A stretch of DNA of 41,875 bases from CAZEUZ01 sp964515805 (lineage in GTDB: Bacteria; Pseudomonadota; Gammaproteobacteria; Pseudomonadales; Cellvibrionaceae): contig CAZEUZ010000024.1 of NCBI GenBank assembly GCA_964515805.1, positions 1 through 41,875 on the forward strand, read 5' to 3'. Shown here one piece after another: positions 6,940-16,474 of this stretch. The notes beneath the pieces are model-generated. The model saw nothing but the letters and a program-made list of their open reading frames with translations. It was not told the origin of the DNA and searched no databases. Made by a program: the position numbers and the translations under genes. The first letter of the stretch is position 1. Every line of letters starts with the position of its first letter.

Positions 6940-9384
6940 TTATTCAACTATTTCCAGCAACCCTTCCGCTAAGTCGGTAAATTCAATGATACTATCGTTT
7001 GCCTTTATCATGACTCGGCGGGATATGCGTGGCGCATCGGCGGCAATGGTGAGCGGCACACTGATTTGACGGGAACCTGCCAGGACTGATCCGGTGATAA
7101 TGCCCGTATTAGGTAACAGCTGTATATCGGTAGCATTGTCCAATTGTGACCCATTGATAATAAGAATGACTGAAGTGTCAACTGAAGCTGTAGAGGGCGT
7201 CATAGCGGTAGCTACCGAACCTAAAGCCACACCAAGCGAAGACACACCTCTTTTACTGTATTTATTAGTAGTAGGTTGATTGTCAGCTTGTTTTTTTACA
7301 GTCAAACCTAATAAAGTGGGCAGCGCATGACTCTCTTGCAACATAGGTGTAGAAACCGGGGGTTTGATCACCTTCAGAGGTGACGAAACAATAGCTGCAG
7401 AATAATTGATCTTACCTGCAACCGTGATAATGTTGATAGGATTGGATTCCGGGTAACTACTACCAAACTCCGTATCGACCACAACCAGCTTAGGACCTGC
7501 AGTAGCTTCATCAGTTACAGATATTTCGGCGGATGCTGTCTTAGTGGCTTCATCAAAGTTGAGTTTGTCTATGCGAATACCATCACTCGGTTCAATCCGT
7601 AATTGCTGCAAACCATTCAGTAGATGCCCGCGCAAGCTGATTAATTGAGGTATATTATTTTTCAGTATGACATTGGGTGTTATCGATTCAATAAATGGTT
7701 GCGGTGCAGTTATACTGAGACGATCCCTTCCAGGAGTCACAACTGGAATAACTCTGCCATTTTGCATCAGTTGTACTTGACGGCTGGTAACAGAGGTATC
7801 TGTGTCGATAGCGACATCGACTGTGAGGTAATTACCTGATGCTGAAGTCATTATCGCGCCTGAAGTAATGCCTTTAGCCGGTATAAATTTTATACCATCA
7901 ACTTTTTGTAACCCTACACCTTGTAATGTCAGAGTAAAGTTTGAACCGACAGGGCGAGTCTTCGGATATAGGTTATACAATGTAGCGCCTTTAACAACGC
8001 CAATATGTCGGCCATAGTAGTTTTTTTCTTGTTCTTTCGGAGATAATTCGACGGGCAACTTCTCCTCGGTCTCATTGGATTGATTAACCACAATAGGGAT
8101 AGGTTGTATTTCTCGATGATCTACAACAATAGGTTCTATCTCTGGATTCCCAGTACTAGATTGCAACTCACCACTTTCATTGATAGTCAATGTATTTGCA
8201 GGCGACGCCCCCGTCAAAGAGATTCCTGTTGGAGTCGCTACAGCGATTACCCTTGAGTTTGGAACTGCTGAAGCAGCAACTGCGACATCTATTGTCAATT
8301 GGGTGCCGTCATCATTAACAATAGGTTGATTAGCAAAATGCATATCGCCAGCAGGCAACACAAACACTGAACGCGCCTGCTGCAAATGACTACCGCGCAA
8401 AGTCAGTGTGGCTACCGCACCGGGTCGTATTACCGCTGGATCAACACTATCGACAACCGGTGGCTGTCCTCCTACATAGATGCTGTCCGCCGCGACTGAA
8501 AGTGGCACCACTCTTTCACCCGCTACCGACAAGACGACTCGCCGTTGGCTTAACTTAACGCCCGGTTCAACAATGATAGTCGATGTCACTCTACTTCCTT
8601 CCGTATTGACTGTAAGATCGCCAACAGTCAAATTGTCACTTGGAATAATCGATAAACTATCAACTTTATTCAACCCCACGCCATGAACGACTAAACGCGT
8701 GGTACCAGAATCAGAAGACAGTACCGTGCGAGTTATTCCACTACCCTTCACTACTGTGATTTCAGAGGCAAAAACAGGAAATTCCGGAGTTGATGCAGTA
8801 ATAAGATCGCAGCCTGCAGCATGATGCAAATCGTTATCGACAGCAGCTGAAGGTTCTGGTGAAGCAATCTCGGTTGCATCGGTAATAGGAGAGTAGACGC
8901 CACGGGAGCTTGTCGACGAGGTAGCACTCAGCAACTCCGAAGATTGAGAGGAAAGGATCATCTCAAACGTTGCCTTTCCAAGGGGTGTAGTGACTGTCAG
9001 TTCATGAGAGCCGCGGGCGGCTGACCTATTAACTATCAGATCAAATACTACTTGGTTATTGGTAGAGCGGATAGAGTTAACAACCAAATCGTGGTTACCC
9101 GTACTGATATTGGCGTTGGCTAAGCCTACGCCTTTTAGACTGACTTGCGCTATATATCCAGCCCGGAGCACTAAAGGGTAGATTTCATTGATTGTAGGTG
9201 GTTCTTGTGAAGAACCAGCCTGTATACTTGCATCTACATCGCAGGCGCCTTCATAGATATGTGGATGGATCTTTCTATCTGCAGGTTCAGCAACAACGAA
9301 AAAAATCGGTGACAAAAAAATGATATAGACAAGCGCTATGCCTATGGACGATTTGCCACTATGATTTTTATTATTTACAAACAC
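6940..9384 (-). CDS. Exported protein with about six IPT/TIG-like repeats
   Basis: 814 residues with an N-terminal hydrophobic export segment (about 14-32). About six beta-rich repeats of 80-95 residues start near 65, 209, 309, 463, 563 and 725. Each carries a version of P-x-x-(6-8)-x-L-x-G-x-x-L followed by xI-x-P-x-x-G-I and ends in R-x-V-x-V (for example LTLQGVGLQKVDGIKFIPAKG). This matches the layout of IPT/TIG immunoglobulin-like domains in secreted and adhesin-type proteins. Low-complexity Ser/Pro/Glu-rich linkers (about 146-190 and 400-455) separate groups. Two cysteines (Cys48, Cys192) could form a disulfide. The start is a GTG (9382-9384), since a TAG lies four codons upstream in frame. 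It precedes the glycine-rich gene and is divergent from pilB. Function unknown; a surface role is inferred. Confidence 0.75.
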   Translation of the reverse strand: MFVNNKNHSGKSSIGIALVYIIFLSPIFFVVAEPADRKIHPHIYEGACDVDASIQAGSSQEPPTINEIYPLVLRAGYIAQVSLKGVGLANANISTGNHDLVVNSIRSTNNQVVFDLIVNRSAARGSHELTVTTPLGKATFEMILSSQSSELLSATSSTSSRGVYSPITDATEIASPEPSAAVDNDLHHAAGCDLITASTPEFPVFASEITVVKGSGITRTVLSSDSGTTRLVVHGVGLNKVDSLSIIPSDNLTVGDLTVNTEGSRVTSTIIVEPGVKLSQRRVVLSVAGERVVPLSVAADSIYVGGQPPVVDSVDPAVIRPGAVATLTLRGSHLQQARSVFVLPAGDMHFANQPIVNDDGTQLTIDVAVAASAVPNSRVIAVATPTGISLTGASPANTLTINESGELQSSTGNPEIEPIVVDHREIQPIPIVVNQSNETEEKLPVELSPKEQEKNYYGRHIGVVKGATLYNLYPKTRPVGSNFTLTLQGVGLQKVDGIKFIPAKGITSGAIMTSASGNYLTVDVAIDTDTSVTSRQVQLMQNGRVIPVVTPGRDRLSITAPQPFIESITPNVILKNNIPQLISLRGHLLNGLQQLRIEPSDGIRIDKLNFDEATKTASAEISVTDEATAGPKLVVVDTEFGSSYPESNPINIITVAGKINYSAAIVSSPLKVIKPPVSTPMLQESHALPTLLGLTVKKQADNQPTTNKYSKRGVSSLGVALGSVATAMTPSTASVDTSVILIINGSQLDNATDIQLLPNTGIITGSVLAGSRQISVPLTIAADAPRISRRVMIKANDSIIEFTDLAEGLLEIVE

Positions 9385-9790
9385 TATCTGAATCTACCGT
9401 TGTTTGACTACTTCATCTGTTATTTTAATCACATCTATTGCAAAACCCTACCACAATTCTTTTGGTTAAAACCAGCTTAGCCTATGATAATGTTCCTCCG
9501 TAGGGATACACTAAAACATAGTGAGATAGCAAGATTATGGAAAATTTCACATTAATAGGAAACTTCTCGGATAATAAAAACCCGTCTGTTAATCACAATA
9601 TTTTTTCGTTATGCTAGCAGCATTGTTCAGTTAATAATTAATCAGCTGCTTTTTTCGCTAAAGGACTAAATTTATCAAAACAAATAACAGCGCTATGGTC
9701 AAAGTCGATCTAATTAACATGTATATATTGAAAGTGCGTTTATAACAAAAACAGCATGAATGTTCAGTAAGTATTGATGGAATGATGTAG
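9385..9790. other. Intergenic region between divergent surface-protein and pilB genes
   Basis: 406 AT-rich bases. In Pseudomonas the pilin gene pilA lies here, divergent from pilB. No ORF with a class III prepilin leader (G-FTLIE-type) occurs on either strand, and no tRNA or strong terminator was recognised. Promoters for both flanking genes should lie here, but I found no convincing -35/-10 pair. Confidence 0.5.
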
Positions 9791-11509
9791 ATGAATGCAC
9801 CGGCATTAAGTGGCCTCGCCAAAAAGTTGGTTCAAGACGGCTTGTTAAACGAAAGCGATGTCAGAACTTGCCTTGCTGAAAGCGGCAAGAGCAACACATT
9901 TTTTGTACACAATTTAGTCAAAAAAAATCTTATAGATGCTAAGTTGATCGCCATGGCTGCTTCTGAGGAATTCGGAGCACCGGTTTTTGATTTGGACTGT
10001 TTTAACATAAGCGCCATACCGGAAAAATTAGTCGACCAAAATTTAATCCGCAAACATCAAGTATTACCTCTTTTTCGTCGAGGCAACTGGCTCTTTGTAG
10101 CCATCACTGATCCTACTAACTTACACGCTCTGGATGAAATCAAATTCAATACTGGTCTGAGTATCGACAGTATCCTAGTAGAATCCGATAAACTTGAAAA
10201 CGCGATAGAAAGGTACCTCAACGCCGAGGAAGAGAGTCTGGGTGACTCTCTTGGGAACCTCGATGATGAAAGTTTAGAGGGTCTCGATGTCGAAAATGTC
10301 AACGAAGATGAAACCAGTGGCAAGGACCCTGAAATTGACGAAGCGCCTGTTGTTCGATTTATCAATAAAATACTGCTGGAAGCTATTAAAACAGGCGCTT
10401 CGGATATCCATTTCGAGCCCTATGAAAAAACTTACCGCATTCGGTTTCGAGCGGATGGTATTTTAAAAGAAATCCAAAAACCTCCAGTCAACTTGGCTAC
10501 CCGTCTAGCAGCGCGATTAAAAGTGATGTCCCAAATGGATATTTCGGAACGCCGTATTCCGCAAGATGGCCGTATCAAGATGAAAATTTCACGCAACAAA
10601 GCCATCGACTTCCGCGTCAACACCTTGCCGACTTTGTTTGGTGAAAAAATTGTGTTGCGTATTCTCGACTCGACATCGGCAAAATTAGGCATTGATGCAC
10701 TGGGCTATGAAGATGATCAAAAACAACTTTACCTTGATGCCCTACATCAGCCCCAAGGCATGATCTTGGTAACCGGCCCAACGGGTAGTGGTAAAACAGT
10801 CTCTTTGTACACTGGGCTGAACATACTTAACACATCCGAGCGTAATATCTCAACTGCGGAAGATCCGGTGGAAATCAATCTTGATGGCATTAATCAAGTA
10901 CAAGTCAATACTAAAGTGGGCCTGTCTTTTGCCGAATCATTGCGATCATTTTTACGTCAGGACCCGGATGTAGTAATGGTTGGTGAGATCCGCGACTTAG
11001 AAACGGCTGAGATAAGCATCAAGGCTGCGCAAACTGGACATTTAGTGCTGTCCACCTTGCACACCAACAGCGCTGCAGAAACCTTGACTCGACTGCTCAA
11101 CATGGGTGTTCCTACGTTTAACCTAGCGACAACAGTAAGCTTGATTATTGCCCAACGTCTGGCGAGAAAATTATGCGTTAACTGTCGAGAATCTGCAGAT
11201 GATATTCCGGAAGATATCTTGATTGAGGAAGGTTTTAAGAACGTCGACATACCTAAGGAAGAATGGGAAATGTTTCGGGCTGTTGGATGTGATAAATGTC
11301 AAGGTGGTTACAAGGGTCGTGTAGGTATCTACGAGGTTGTGCGCATCACGCCTCGTATTTCCAGCCTGATCATGGAGGGAGGTAACTCAATACAAATTGC
11401 CGAACTGGCTAAGGAAGAAGGCTTCAATAACTTGAGGGTATCTGCCCTGCAGAAAGTGGTCAAAGGCTTAATCAGCCTGGAAGAGGCCAATCGCGTCACT
11501 AAAGATTAA
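9791..11509 (+). CDS. pilB: Type IV pilus assembly ATPase PilB
   Basis: Hexameric cytoplasmic ATPase that powers pilus extension. 572 residues, the normal PilB length. Seen: N-terminal MshEN-like domain (about 1-145), an acidic linker (about 145-185), then the GspE-type ATPase core with Walker A GPTGSGKT (329-336), an Asp-box region (STAEDPVE, about 354-361), Walker B-like VVMVGEIRD (394-402) and His box (HLVLSTLHT, 417-425). Two Cys pairs (Cys462/465, Cys500/503) form the zinc site typical of PilB/GspE and absent from the retraction ATPase PilT. It is followed 15 bases later by pilC. FimX from the gene at 596-2689 would be a predicted partner. Confidence 0.97.
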   Translation: MNAPALSGLAKKLVQDGLLNESDVRTCLAESGKSNTFFVHNLVKKNLIDAKLIAMAASEEFGAPVFDLDCFNISAIPEKLVDQNLIRKHQVLPLFRRGNWLFVAITDPTNLHALDEIKFNTGLSIDSILVESDKLENAIERYLNAEEESLGDSLGNLDDESLEGLDVENVNEDETSGKDPEIDEAPVVRFINKILLEAIKTGASDIHFEPYEKTYRIRFRADGILKEIQKPPVNLATRLAARLKVMSQMDISERRIPQDGRIKMKISRNKAIDFRVNTLPTLFGEKIVLRILDSTSAKLGIDALGYEDDQKQLYLDALHQPQGMILVTGPTGSGKTVSLYTGLNILNTSERNISTAEDPVEINLDGINQVQVNTKVGLSFAESLRSFLRQDPDVVMVGEIRDLETAEISIKAAQTGHLVLSTLHTNSAAETLTRLLNMGVPTFNLATTVSLIIAQRLARKLCVNCRESADDIPEDILIEEGFKNVDIPKEEWEMFRAVGCDKCQGGYKGRVGIYEVVRITPRISSLIMEGGNSIQIAELAKEEGFNNLRVSALQKVVKGLISLEEANRVTKD

Positions 11510-11524
11510 TCTCGGGAAAAACTT

Positions 11525-12745
11525 ATGGCAACTAGTAGTAGCACGACAATTACGTTTATCTATAAAGGCACTGACAAAAAAGGTAAAACTGTACAGGGCG
11601 AATTACAAGGGCAAAGCAGCGCCCTGGTTAAAGCTCAACTATTAAAACAGGGGATACGCGTCAAGACTGTACGAAAAAAACCCAAGCCACTCTTTGGTAG
11701 TGATAAAAAAGCGATAAAACCACTCGATATCGCCATATTCACACGGCAGATGGCCACAATGATGAAGGCAGGCGTCCCCCTGGTGCAAAGTTTTGACCTG
11801 GTTGCCGATGGCGTTGAAAATAAGAACCTGAGCGGCCTGGTGAGACAAATCCGAGACGATGTTGCTTCCGGCAGTAGTGTTGCGAGCTCATTGCGCAAGC
11901 ACCCAAAATATTTTGATGATTTATTTTGCAACTTGATTGAATCCGGTGAACAATCGGGCACGCTCGAAACCATGTTAGATCGCGTCGCCACCTACAAGGA
12001 AAAAACTGAAGCGACTAAAGCGAAAATTAAAAAAGCCATCACCTATCCGATTGCCGTTATCGTGGTTGCCATTGTGGTCACAGGTATTTTGCTAGTAAAA
12101 GTGGTTCCTCAATTTGCCGAAACCTTTAGCAGCTTTGGCGCCGATTTGCCAGCATTTACTTTGTTTGTCCTAAGACTCTCGGAAATAATGCAGGAGCAAT
12201 GGCTGTTTTTCCTAATCGGCCTTATCGTTTTCATCTTTTTGTTCAAAGAATGCAGAAAACGATCAAAGTCTTTCGCTATGGCCGTTGACCGTTACTCGCT
12301 AAAATTACCTATCATTGGAAAAATTCTATATCACTCCATTATGGCGCGCTTTGCAAGAACGCTGTCTACGACATTTTCCGCCGGTGTTCCTCTTATCGAG
12401 GCACTGGAGTCTGTCGCAGGCGCAACAGGTAATCTGGTTTATCAAAAAGCTGTCTTGAGTATCAAGGACGATGTAGCCACAGGCATTCAGCTCAATCAAT
12501 CTATGCGCTCATCAAACCTTTTTCCAACACTGGTGAACCAGATGACAGGCATCGGCGAGGAATCCGGCGCACTGGATGATATGTTGGATAAAGTCGCCGT
12601 TTACTATGAAGATTCCGTCGATAATATGGTTGATAACTTGACTTCATTATTGGAGCCAATGATTATGGTCGTTCTCGGTGTCTTGGTAGGCGGGCTTATG
12701 ATTGCCATGTATCTGCCTATCTTCAAATTGGGCTCCGTTGTCTAG
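11525..12745 (+). CDS. pilC: Type IV pilus inner-membrane platform protein PilC
   Basis: Inner-membrane scaffold on which PilB assembles pilin subunits. 406 residues with two T2SF domains (about 70-195 and 273-395) and three membrane segments: about 173-195 (IAVIVVAIVVTGILL), about 220-240 (WLFFLIGLIVFIFLF) and about 378-398. The repeated cytoplasmic motif FxRQMATMMKAGVPL and its second copy FARTLSTTFSAGVPL, together with GE(Q/E)SG sequences, mark the GspF/PilC family. A GGGA sequence precedes the ATG. Lies between pilB and pilD in the order usual for Pseudomonas-type clusters. Confidence 0.97.
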   Translation: MATSSSTTITFIYKGTDKKGKTVQGELQGQSSALVKAQLLKQGIRVKTVRKKPKPLFGSDKKAIKPLDIAIFTRQMATMMKAGVPLVQSFDLVADGVENKNLSGLVRQIRDDVASGSSVASSLRKHPKYFDDLFCNLIESGEQSGTLETMLDRVATYKEKTEATKAKIKKAITYPIAVIVVAIVVTGILLVKVVPQFAETFSSFGADLPAFTLFVLRLSEIMQEQWLFFLIGLIVFIFLFKECRKRSKSFAMAVDRYSLKLPIIGKILYHSIMARFARTLSTTFSAGVPLIEALESVAGATGNLVYQKAVLSIKDDVATGIQLNQSMRSSNLFPTLVNQMTGIGEESGALDDMLDKVAVYYEDSVDNMVDNLTSLLEPMIMVVLGVLVGGLMIAMYLPIFKLGSVV

Positions 12746-12772
12746 TGAGTTTTTACAAGACAAGTTATCGTC

Positions 12773-13645
12773 GTGGCTAAGCTAGATGTATGGTTGTCGA
12801 CCTGGAATACACTGCCAAGTGTCTATCTCGTCATGGCGCTTGTTGTGGGTCTGATTGTTGGCAGCTTTCTCAATGTCGTTATCTACCGTCTACCCAAAAT
12901 TCTCGAACAGACATTTCGCAATGACTGCTGCGACTTTCTAGGACAGACAAAATCAAAAGAAAAAATCATTTCTCTGTCCTTCCCTCCCTCCGGTTGCCCT
13001 CATTGCCAAAAAAAAATTAAACCTTGGCACAATGTCCCCGTAATTAGCTATATTTTGCTAAAAGGGCAATGCGCCTACTGCCGAAAAGCCATTAGTGCCC
13101 GCTACCCTATCATCGAAATAGCCACTGGCGTACTGACTTGTACAACTCTGTGGCTATTTGAATTGAATGTGGCGTCTCTAGCTGCTGTTCTACTATTGTG
13201 GACACTGATTGCACTAACTGTTATCGACATCGATACACAATATTTACCCGACAATTTAACATTACCTCTACTCTGGGGTGGCCTCATCACTAATTACTAC
13301 GGTTTTTATACATCACTGGGAAGCGCCTTGTGGGGGGCTATTTTCGGTTATTTATCACTGTGGAGTGTTTACTGGCTATTCAAACTTATTACCAAAAAAG
13401 AAGGAATGGGCTACGGCGATTTCAAATTATTAGCCGCCCTAGGGGCGTGGTTGGGCGTAGAAATGCTGCCTCTCATTATTTTGTTATCTTCTTTCGTCGG
13501 TGCGATTATTGGAATCACTATGATCGTCGTCTTCGGTAGAGATAAAAATATTCCTATCCCTTTTGGTCCATATCTCGCCATTGCTGGTTGGATCACTTTT
13601 TTATGGGGAGAAAACATTGTCTCCTTATACGTGCGCTATATTTAA
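12773..13645 (+). CDS. pilD: Prepilin leader peptidase / N-methyltransferase PilD
   Basis: Bifunctional inner-membrane aspartic protease that removes the leader of type IV prepilins and pseudopilins and methylates the new N-terminal residue. 290 residues, several membrane helices. The N-terminal cytoplasmic domain carries the zinc-type tetracysteine motif (Cys75, Cys78, Cys100, Cys103). The peptidase signatures are the Asp-rich IDIDTQYLPD (151-160) and GMGYGDFK (211-218, with Asp216). Start is GTG at 12773, giving MAKLDVW...; no in-frame ATG gives a full first membrane helix. It can also process type II secretion pseudopilins encoded elsewhere. Confidence 0.96.
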   Translation: MAKLDVWLSTWNTLPSVYLVMALVVGLIVGSFLNVVIYRLPKILEQTFRNDCCDFLGQTKSKEKIISLSFPPSGCPHCQKKIKPWHNVPVISYILLKGQCAYCRKAISARYPIIEIATGVLTCTTLWLFELNVASLAAVLLLWTLIALTVIDIDTQYLPDNLTLPLLWGGLITNYYGFYTSLGSALWGAIFGYLSLWSVYWLFKLITKKEGMGYGDFKLLAALGAWLGVEMLPLIILLSSFVGAIIGITMIVVFGRDKNIPIPFGPYLAIAGWITFLWGENIVSLYVRYI

Positions 13646-13685
13646 CGATAGCGACTTATCGGCTGGCTGATAACAACGTGCATTT

Positions 13686-14285
13686 ATGTTTATTCTGGGA
13701 TTGACCGGCGGTATTGGAAGTGGCAAATCCGCAGCGGCAAATCGCTTTGCCAGCCACGGTATTACCGTGATCGACTCGGACGTCATTGCCCGGCAAGTAG
13801 TTGCTAAAGGGCAGCCAGCACTGGCGAATATTATTGACTATTTCGGACCTTCCGTACTTACAGCTGATGGTGAATTGGATCGCCGCTGGCTGCGTCAGCG
13901 AATATTTGATAGTGCGGCAGACAAACGCTGGTTGGAAAACCTCCTGCACCCGTTGATCAGAACTGCAACACAAAAACAGATTGATGCCGTAACAAGTATT
14001 TACGGCGTACTGTCTATACCTTTGTTACTAGAATCTAATCAGGAACACTTGGTCGACAGAGTATTAGTTATTGATGTGGATGAAGAGATACAAATCAGCC
14101 GTTGTTGTGAAAGAGATCATATAAACGCAAGCGAGGCGAGAGCTGTTATAGCCAGTCAACTACCTCGTCATGAACGTCTGGCGCGAGCAGATGATGTGAT
14201 CTGTAATAATGGCAGCCTGGAAGATTTACACGTTAACGTTGACAATTACCATCAACAACTTGTTAAAGAGTTAACCATTATATGA
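13686..14285 (+). CDS. coaE: Dephospho-CoA kinase
   Basis: Catalyses the last step of coenzyme A synthesis, phosphorylating the 3'-hydroxyl of dephospho-CoA with ATP. 199 residues, normal length. Seen: P-loop GGIGSGKS (8-15) right after the N-terminal beta strand, the DSD motif (about 30-32), LLHP (about 85-88) and IPLLLES (about 110-116). It follows pilD by 40 bases and overlaps yacG by four bases (ATGA), a pilBCD-coaE-yacG order conserved in many gammaproteobacteria. Confidence 0.97.
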   Translation: MFILGLTGGIGSGKSAAANRFASHGITVIDSDVIARQVVAKGQPALANIIDYFGPSVLTADGELDRRWLRQRIFDSAADKRWLENLLHPLIRTATQKQIDAVTSIYGVLSIPLLLESNQEHLVDRVLVIDVDEEIQISRCCERDHINASEARAVIASQLPRHERLARADDVICNNGSLEDLHVNVDNYHQQLVKELTII

Positions 14286-14467
14286 AAAAAGACGTCCAAC
14301 TCCAATGCCCTCAGTGCAGCAAAATTGTCTACTGGAACGATGACTACGAGTACCGACCCTTCTGCAGCAAACGATGCCAACTCATTGACTTTAATCAATG
14401 GACGGAAGAGCAGTATAAAATCACCGGTAAATCCGAATATCAAGGCGACGATCAGCAGCACAATTAA
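14282..14467 (+). CDS. yacG: Zinc-binding DNA gyrase inhibitor YacG
   Basis: Small zinc protein reported in E. coli to bind GyrB and inhibit gyrase. 61 residues. Four zinc ligands are visible in the family spacing: Cys9-x2-Cys12 and Cys28-x3-Cys32 (CPQC, FCSKRC), with the W-N-D and FCSKRCQLIDFNQW motifs intact. Starts inside the last codons of coaE (ATGA overlap), so translation is probably coupled. The acidic, flexible C-terminus is typical. Confidence 0.95.
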   Translation: MKKDVQLQCPQCSKIVYWNDDYEYRPFCSKRCQLIDFNQWTEEQYKITGKSEYQGDDQQHN

Positions 14468-14486
14468 TTGACACTACGCCGAACTG

Positions 14487-14515
14487 GCATTGATTCTTGT
14501 TGGCAATGCTTTAAA
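14487..14515. terminator. Possible weak hairpin between convergent yacG and birA
   Basis: GCATTG (14487-14492) and CAATGC (14504-14509) can form a 6-bp stem with an 11-base loop, followed on the plus strand by TTTAAAT. The stem is short and the T-tract interrupted, so termination is only a possibility. Confidence 0.25.
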
Positions 14516-14532
14516 TCATGTTGCTTATCTTT

Positions 14533-15498
14533 CTAACCATCACGTGACCGCATCGAAATTTCTCCGCCATAAAAATGCTTTTCCTGGTCATCTACCAGTA
14601 ATCGCAAGGCACCTTTACTAGTAACGCCAAGTACACGGCCAACGATAGTATTAACGCCAGCCTGTAGTTGAACTTCTCGGTGAACATAAGCATCGAGTTG
14701 CGACCACTCCCTTTGGTAGTTGCCGAAACCTACCGTCGAAAATTGGCTGAGCATCGGTATCAATTCGTTCAGTAAATCCGCTGTCAATTGATTACGGGAT
14801 ACGTCCTTAAGATATTCTTGAACACAGGTCCAAGGTTGATCGATTGCCACGGTCTTTGACATGTTGACATTGAGCCCGATACCGACAACCACTTGGCAAT
14901 GACCTGCCGGATCTCCTTGCATTTCGAGCAAGACGCCACCGAGCTTGCGTTGCCCTAACAAAATATCATTTGGCCATTTTAAAGAAATAGCATCCAAACC
15001 AGCATCTTTTAATACCCGTGAAATACATACTGCCACTGCCAAGCTGAGTCCTTCTAATGCAGATACGCCTTGTGTAAATTCCCAGACAACAGACAGATAA
15101 ATATTCTGACCCAAAGGACTGTGCCAACATCGGCCGCGCCTGCCACGGCCGGCGGATTGATGCTCCGCCAAACAAATATAGCCGCTGGCGCCTCGCTCGG
15201 ATGCCTTGGCCATAGCAACATTATTGGTAGAATCGACAATTAACCGTATATCGAGCTCTTTCACTAGTGATTGTACAGGTAAGGACAAGACGCTTGTTAT
15301 CTTATCTGTGGACAACAGATCCAGTTGTCCTGGCAAACGATAACCCTTGCCGCGAACGGTTTTTATTGTCAATCCCAATGCCGATAATTTTTGTAGCTGT
15401 TTCCACACCGCTGTTCGCGATATACCTAATGCCTGCCCCAGTGCTTCCCCGGAGTGAAATTCACCGTCGGCTAGTAGTCGCAGTAGACGTTCAGACAC
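14533..15498 (-). CDS. birA: Bifunctional biotin-[acetyl-CoA carboxylase] ligase / biotin operon repressor BirA
   Basis: Activates biotin as biotinyl-5'-AMP and attaches it to the AccB carrier protein; the adenylate-bound dimer also represses biotin genes. 321 residues. An N-terminal winged HTH (about 1-60, HSGEALGQALGISRTAVWKQLQ) is followed by the ligase core with the GRGRRGR adenylate-binding loop (about 117-123), the catalytic-type KWPNDI motif and a C-terminal SH3-like domain. Presence of the HTH makes it a repressor-type BirA. GTG start (15496-15498), overlapping the end of the PhzF-family gene by eight bases, implying co-translation. Confidence 0.96.
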   Translation of the reverse strand: MSERLLRLLADGEFHSGEALGQALGISRTAVWKQLQKLSALGLTIKTVRGKGYRLPGQLDLLSTDKITSVLSLPVQSLVKELDIRLIVDSTNNVAMAKASERGASGYICLAEHQSAGRGRRGRCWHSPLGQNIYLSVVWEFTQGVSALEGLSLAVAVCISRVLKDAGLDAISLKWPNDILLGQRKLGGVLLEMQGDPAGHCQVVVGIGLNVNMSKTVAIDQPWTCVQEYLKDVSRNQLTADLLNELIPMLSQFSTVGFGNYQREWSQLDAYVHREVQLQAGVNTIVGRVLGVTSKGALRLLVDDQEKHFYGGEISMRSRDG

Positions 15499-16345
15499 TA
15501 TTATTAGGATTAATATCTACTGCGGAGCCGGAAACTGTTATGCCACCCACAGCGGGAATGGATACTTTTATTTGACTCGGCCGGCCCATCATTTCGCCTT
15601 GTAAAAGATTGATGTCGACAGGAGCTTGTATGATTTTTGCCTCGCGCAGATAGCCTCCCAAAGCGGCAGCAGCAGCACCGGTTGCCGGATCTTCGACAAC
15701 ACCCCCTACTGGAAATGGATTACGCGAGTGAAACAGCGTATCATTTTCACGCCAAATTAACTGTAGCGTAGTTAAGTTATCGGCAAGCATGATTTTTTTG
15801 AGCAGGTCAAAATCATAATTTAAATCATCCAAACGCGATTTGGATTTAACAGCTATCACTAGATGCCAGGCGCCAGCAAATGCCCGTGCAGAGGGAATGG
15901 TAACATTCAACTCTTTTTTGTCCCAACCCAATGCAGACAGTGTATTCTTCAGCAATAATGATGGTGCCGACTCAAATTCAGGCGCTACCGAAGTGAGTGA
16001 TGCATACATCAAACCACCACGCTGGCTAACCTCAACGGGAATACAGCCAACAGTAGTGTTAAACTGATAGATACCACCACCGGCTTGACGGCCTAATGCG
16101 ACACCGGCAGCTATCGTGGCATGGCCACAAAAAGGCACCTCGGCTTCTGGACTGAAATAACGGACTGTTCTCACATTTCCCTTAGTTGGAGAAACAAACG
16201 CAGTTTCTGAAAATCCAACTTCTCTTGCAATTTTTTGCATTTCATGGGATTCGGGCAGATTTTCACCAACCCATACACCCGCGGGGTTGCCTCCTTTGGG
16301 ACTGGTTGTAAAGGCGGCTAATTTTTCTAAGCTACAGGCTTTCAT
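15491..16345 (-). CDS. PhzF-family isomerase/epimerase-like protein
   Basis: Member of the PhzF / diaminopimelate-epimerase-fold family, which includes phenazine enzyme PhzF and many uncharacterised isomerases. 284 residues, normal length. Seen: FTTSPKGGNPAGVW at the N-terminus, GFSETAFVSP with the Glu that is catalytic in PhzF, FCGHATIAAG and a C-terminal VEDPATGAAAAALGGYL. I chose the ATG at 16343-16345 because GGAGGAGT lies just upstream; the open frame continues 38 codons further but that part has no family resemblance. Substrate unknown; no other phenazine genes are present. Overlaps birA start by eight bases. Confidence 0.88.
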   Translation of the reverse strand: MKACSLEKLAAFTTSPKGGNPAGVWVGENLPESHEMQKIAREVGFSETAFVSPTKGNVRTVRYFSPEAEVPFCGHATIAAGVALGRQAGGGIYQFNTTVGCIPVEVSQRGGLMYASLTSVAPEFESAPSLLLKNTLSALGWDKKELNVTIPSARAFAGAWHLVIAVKSKSRLDDLNYDFDLLKKIMLADNLTTLQLIWRENDTLFHSRNPFPVGGVVEDPATGAAAAALGGYLREAKIIQAPVDINLLQGEMMGRPSQIKVSIPAVGGITVSGSAVDINPNNSV

Positions 16346-16474
16346 AAAAATACTCCTCCAACAATTACTGTTGGGGTCGTAACTTAATGTAATCAATACA
16401 GACTGTTCAAAAATATAGGTAAATGCGCTAAATTTAGTCCCGTTTGTGCATTTATACATGTAGGGTAAAAAACG

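Noticed and set aside
9385..9790. A possible pilin gene or tRNA upstream of pilB
   Set aside because: Only frames under 30 codons without prepilin leaders; no cloverleaf-like TTC/CCA elements seen.
16346..16459. 38-codon N-terminal extension of the PhzF-family gene
   Set aside because: No family similarity, and a strong GGAGGAGT ribosome site directly precedes the internal ATG.
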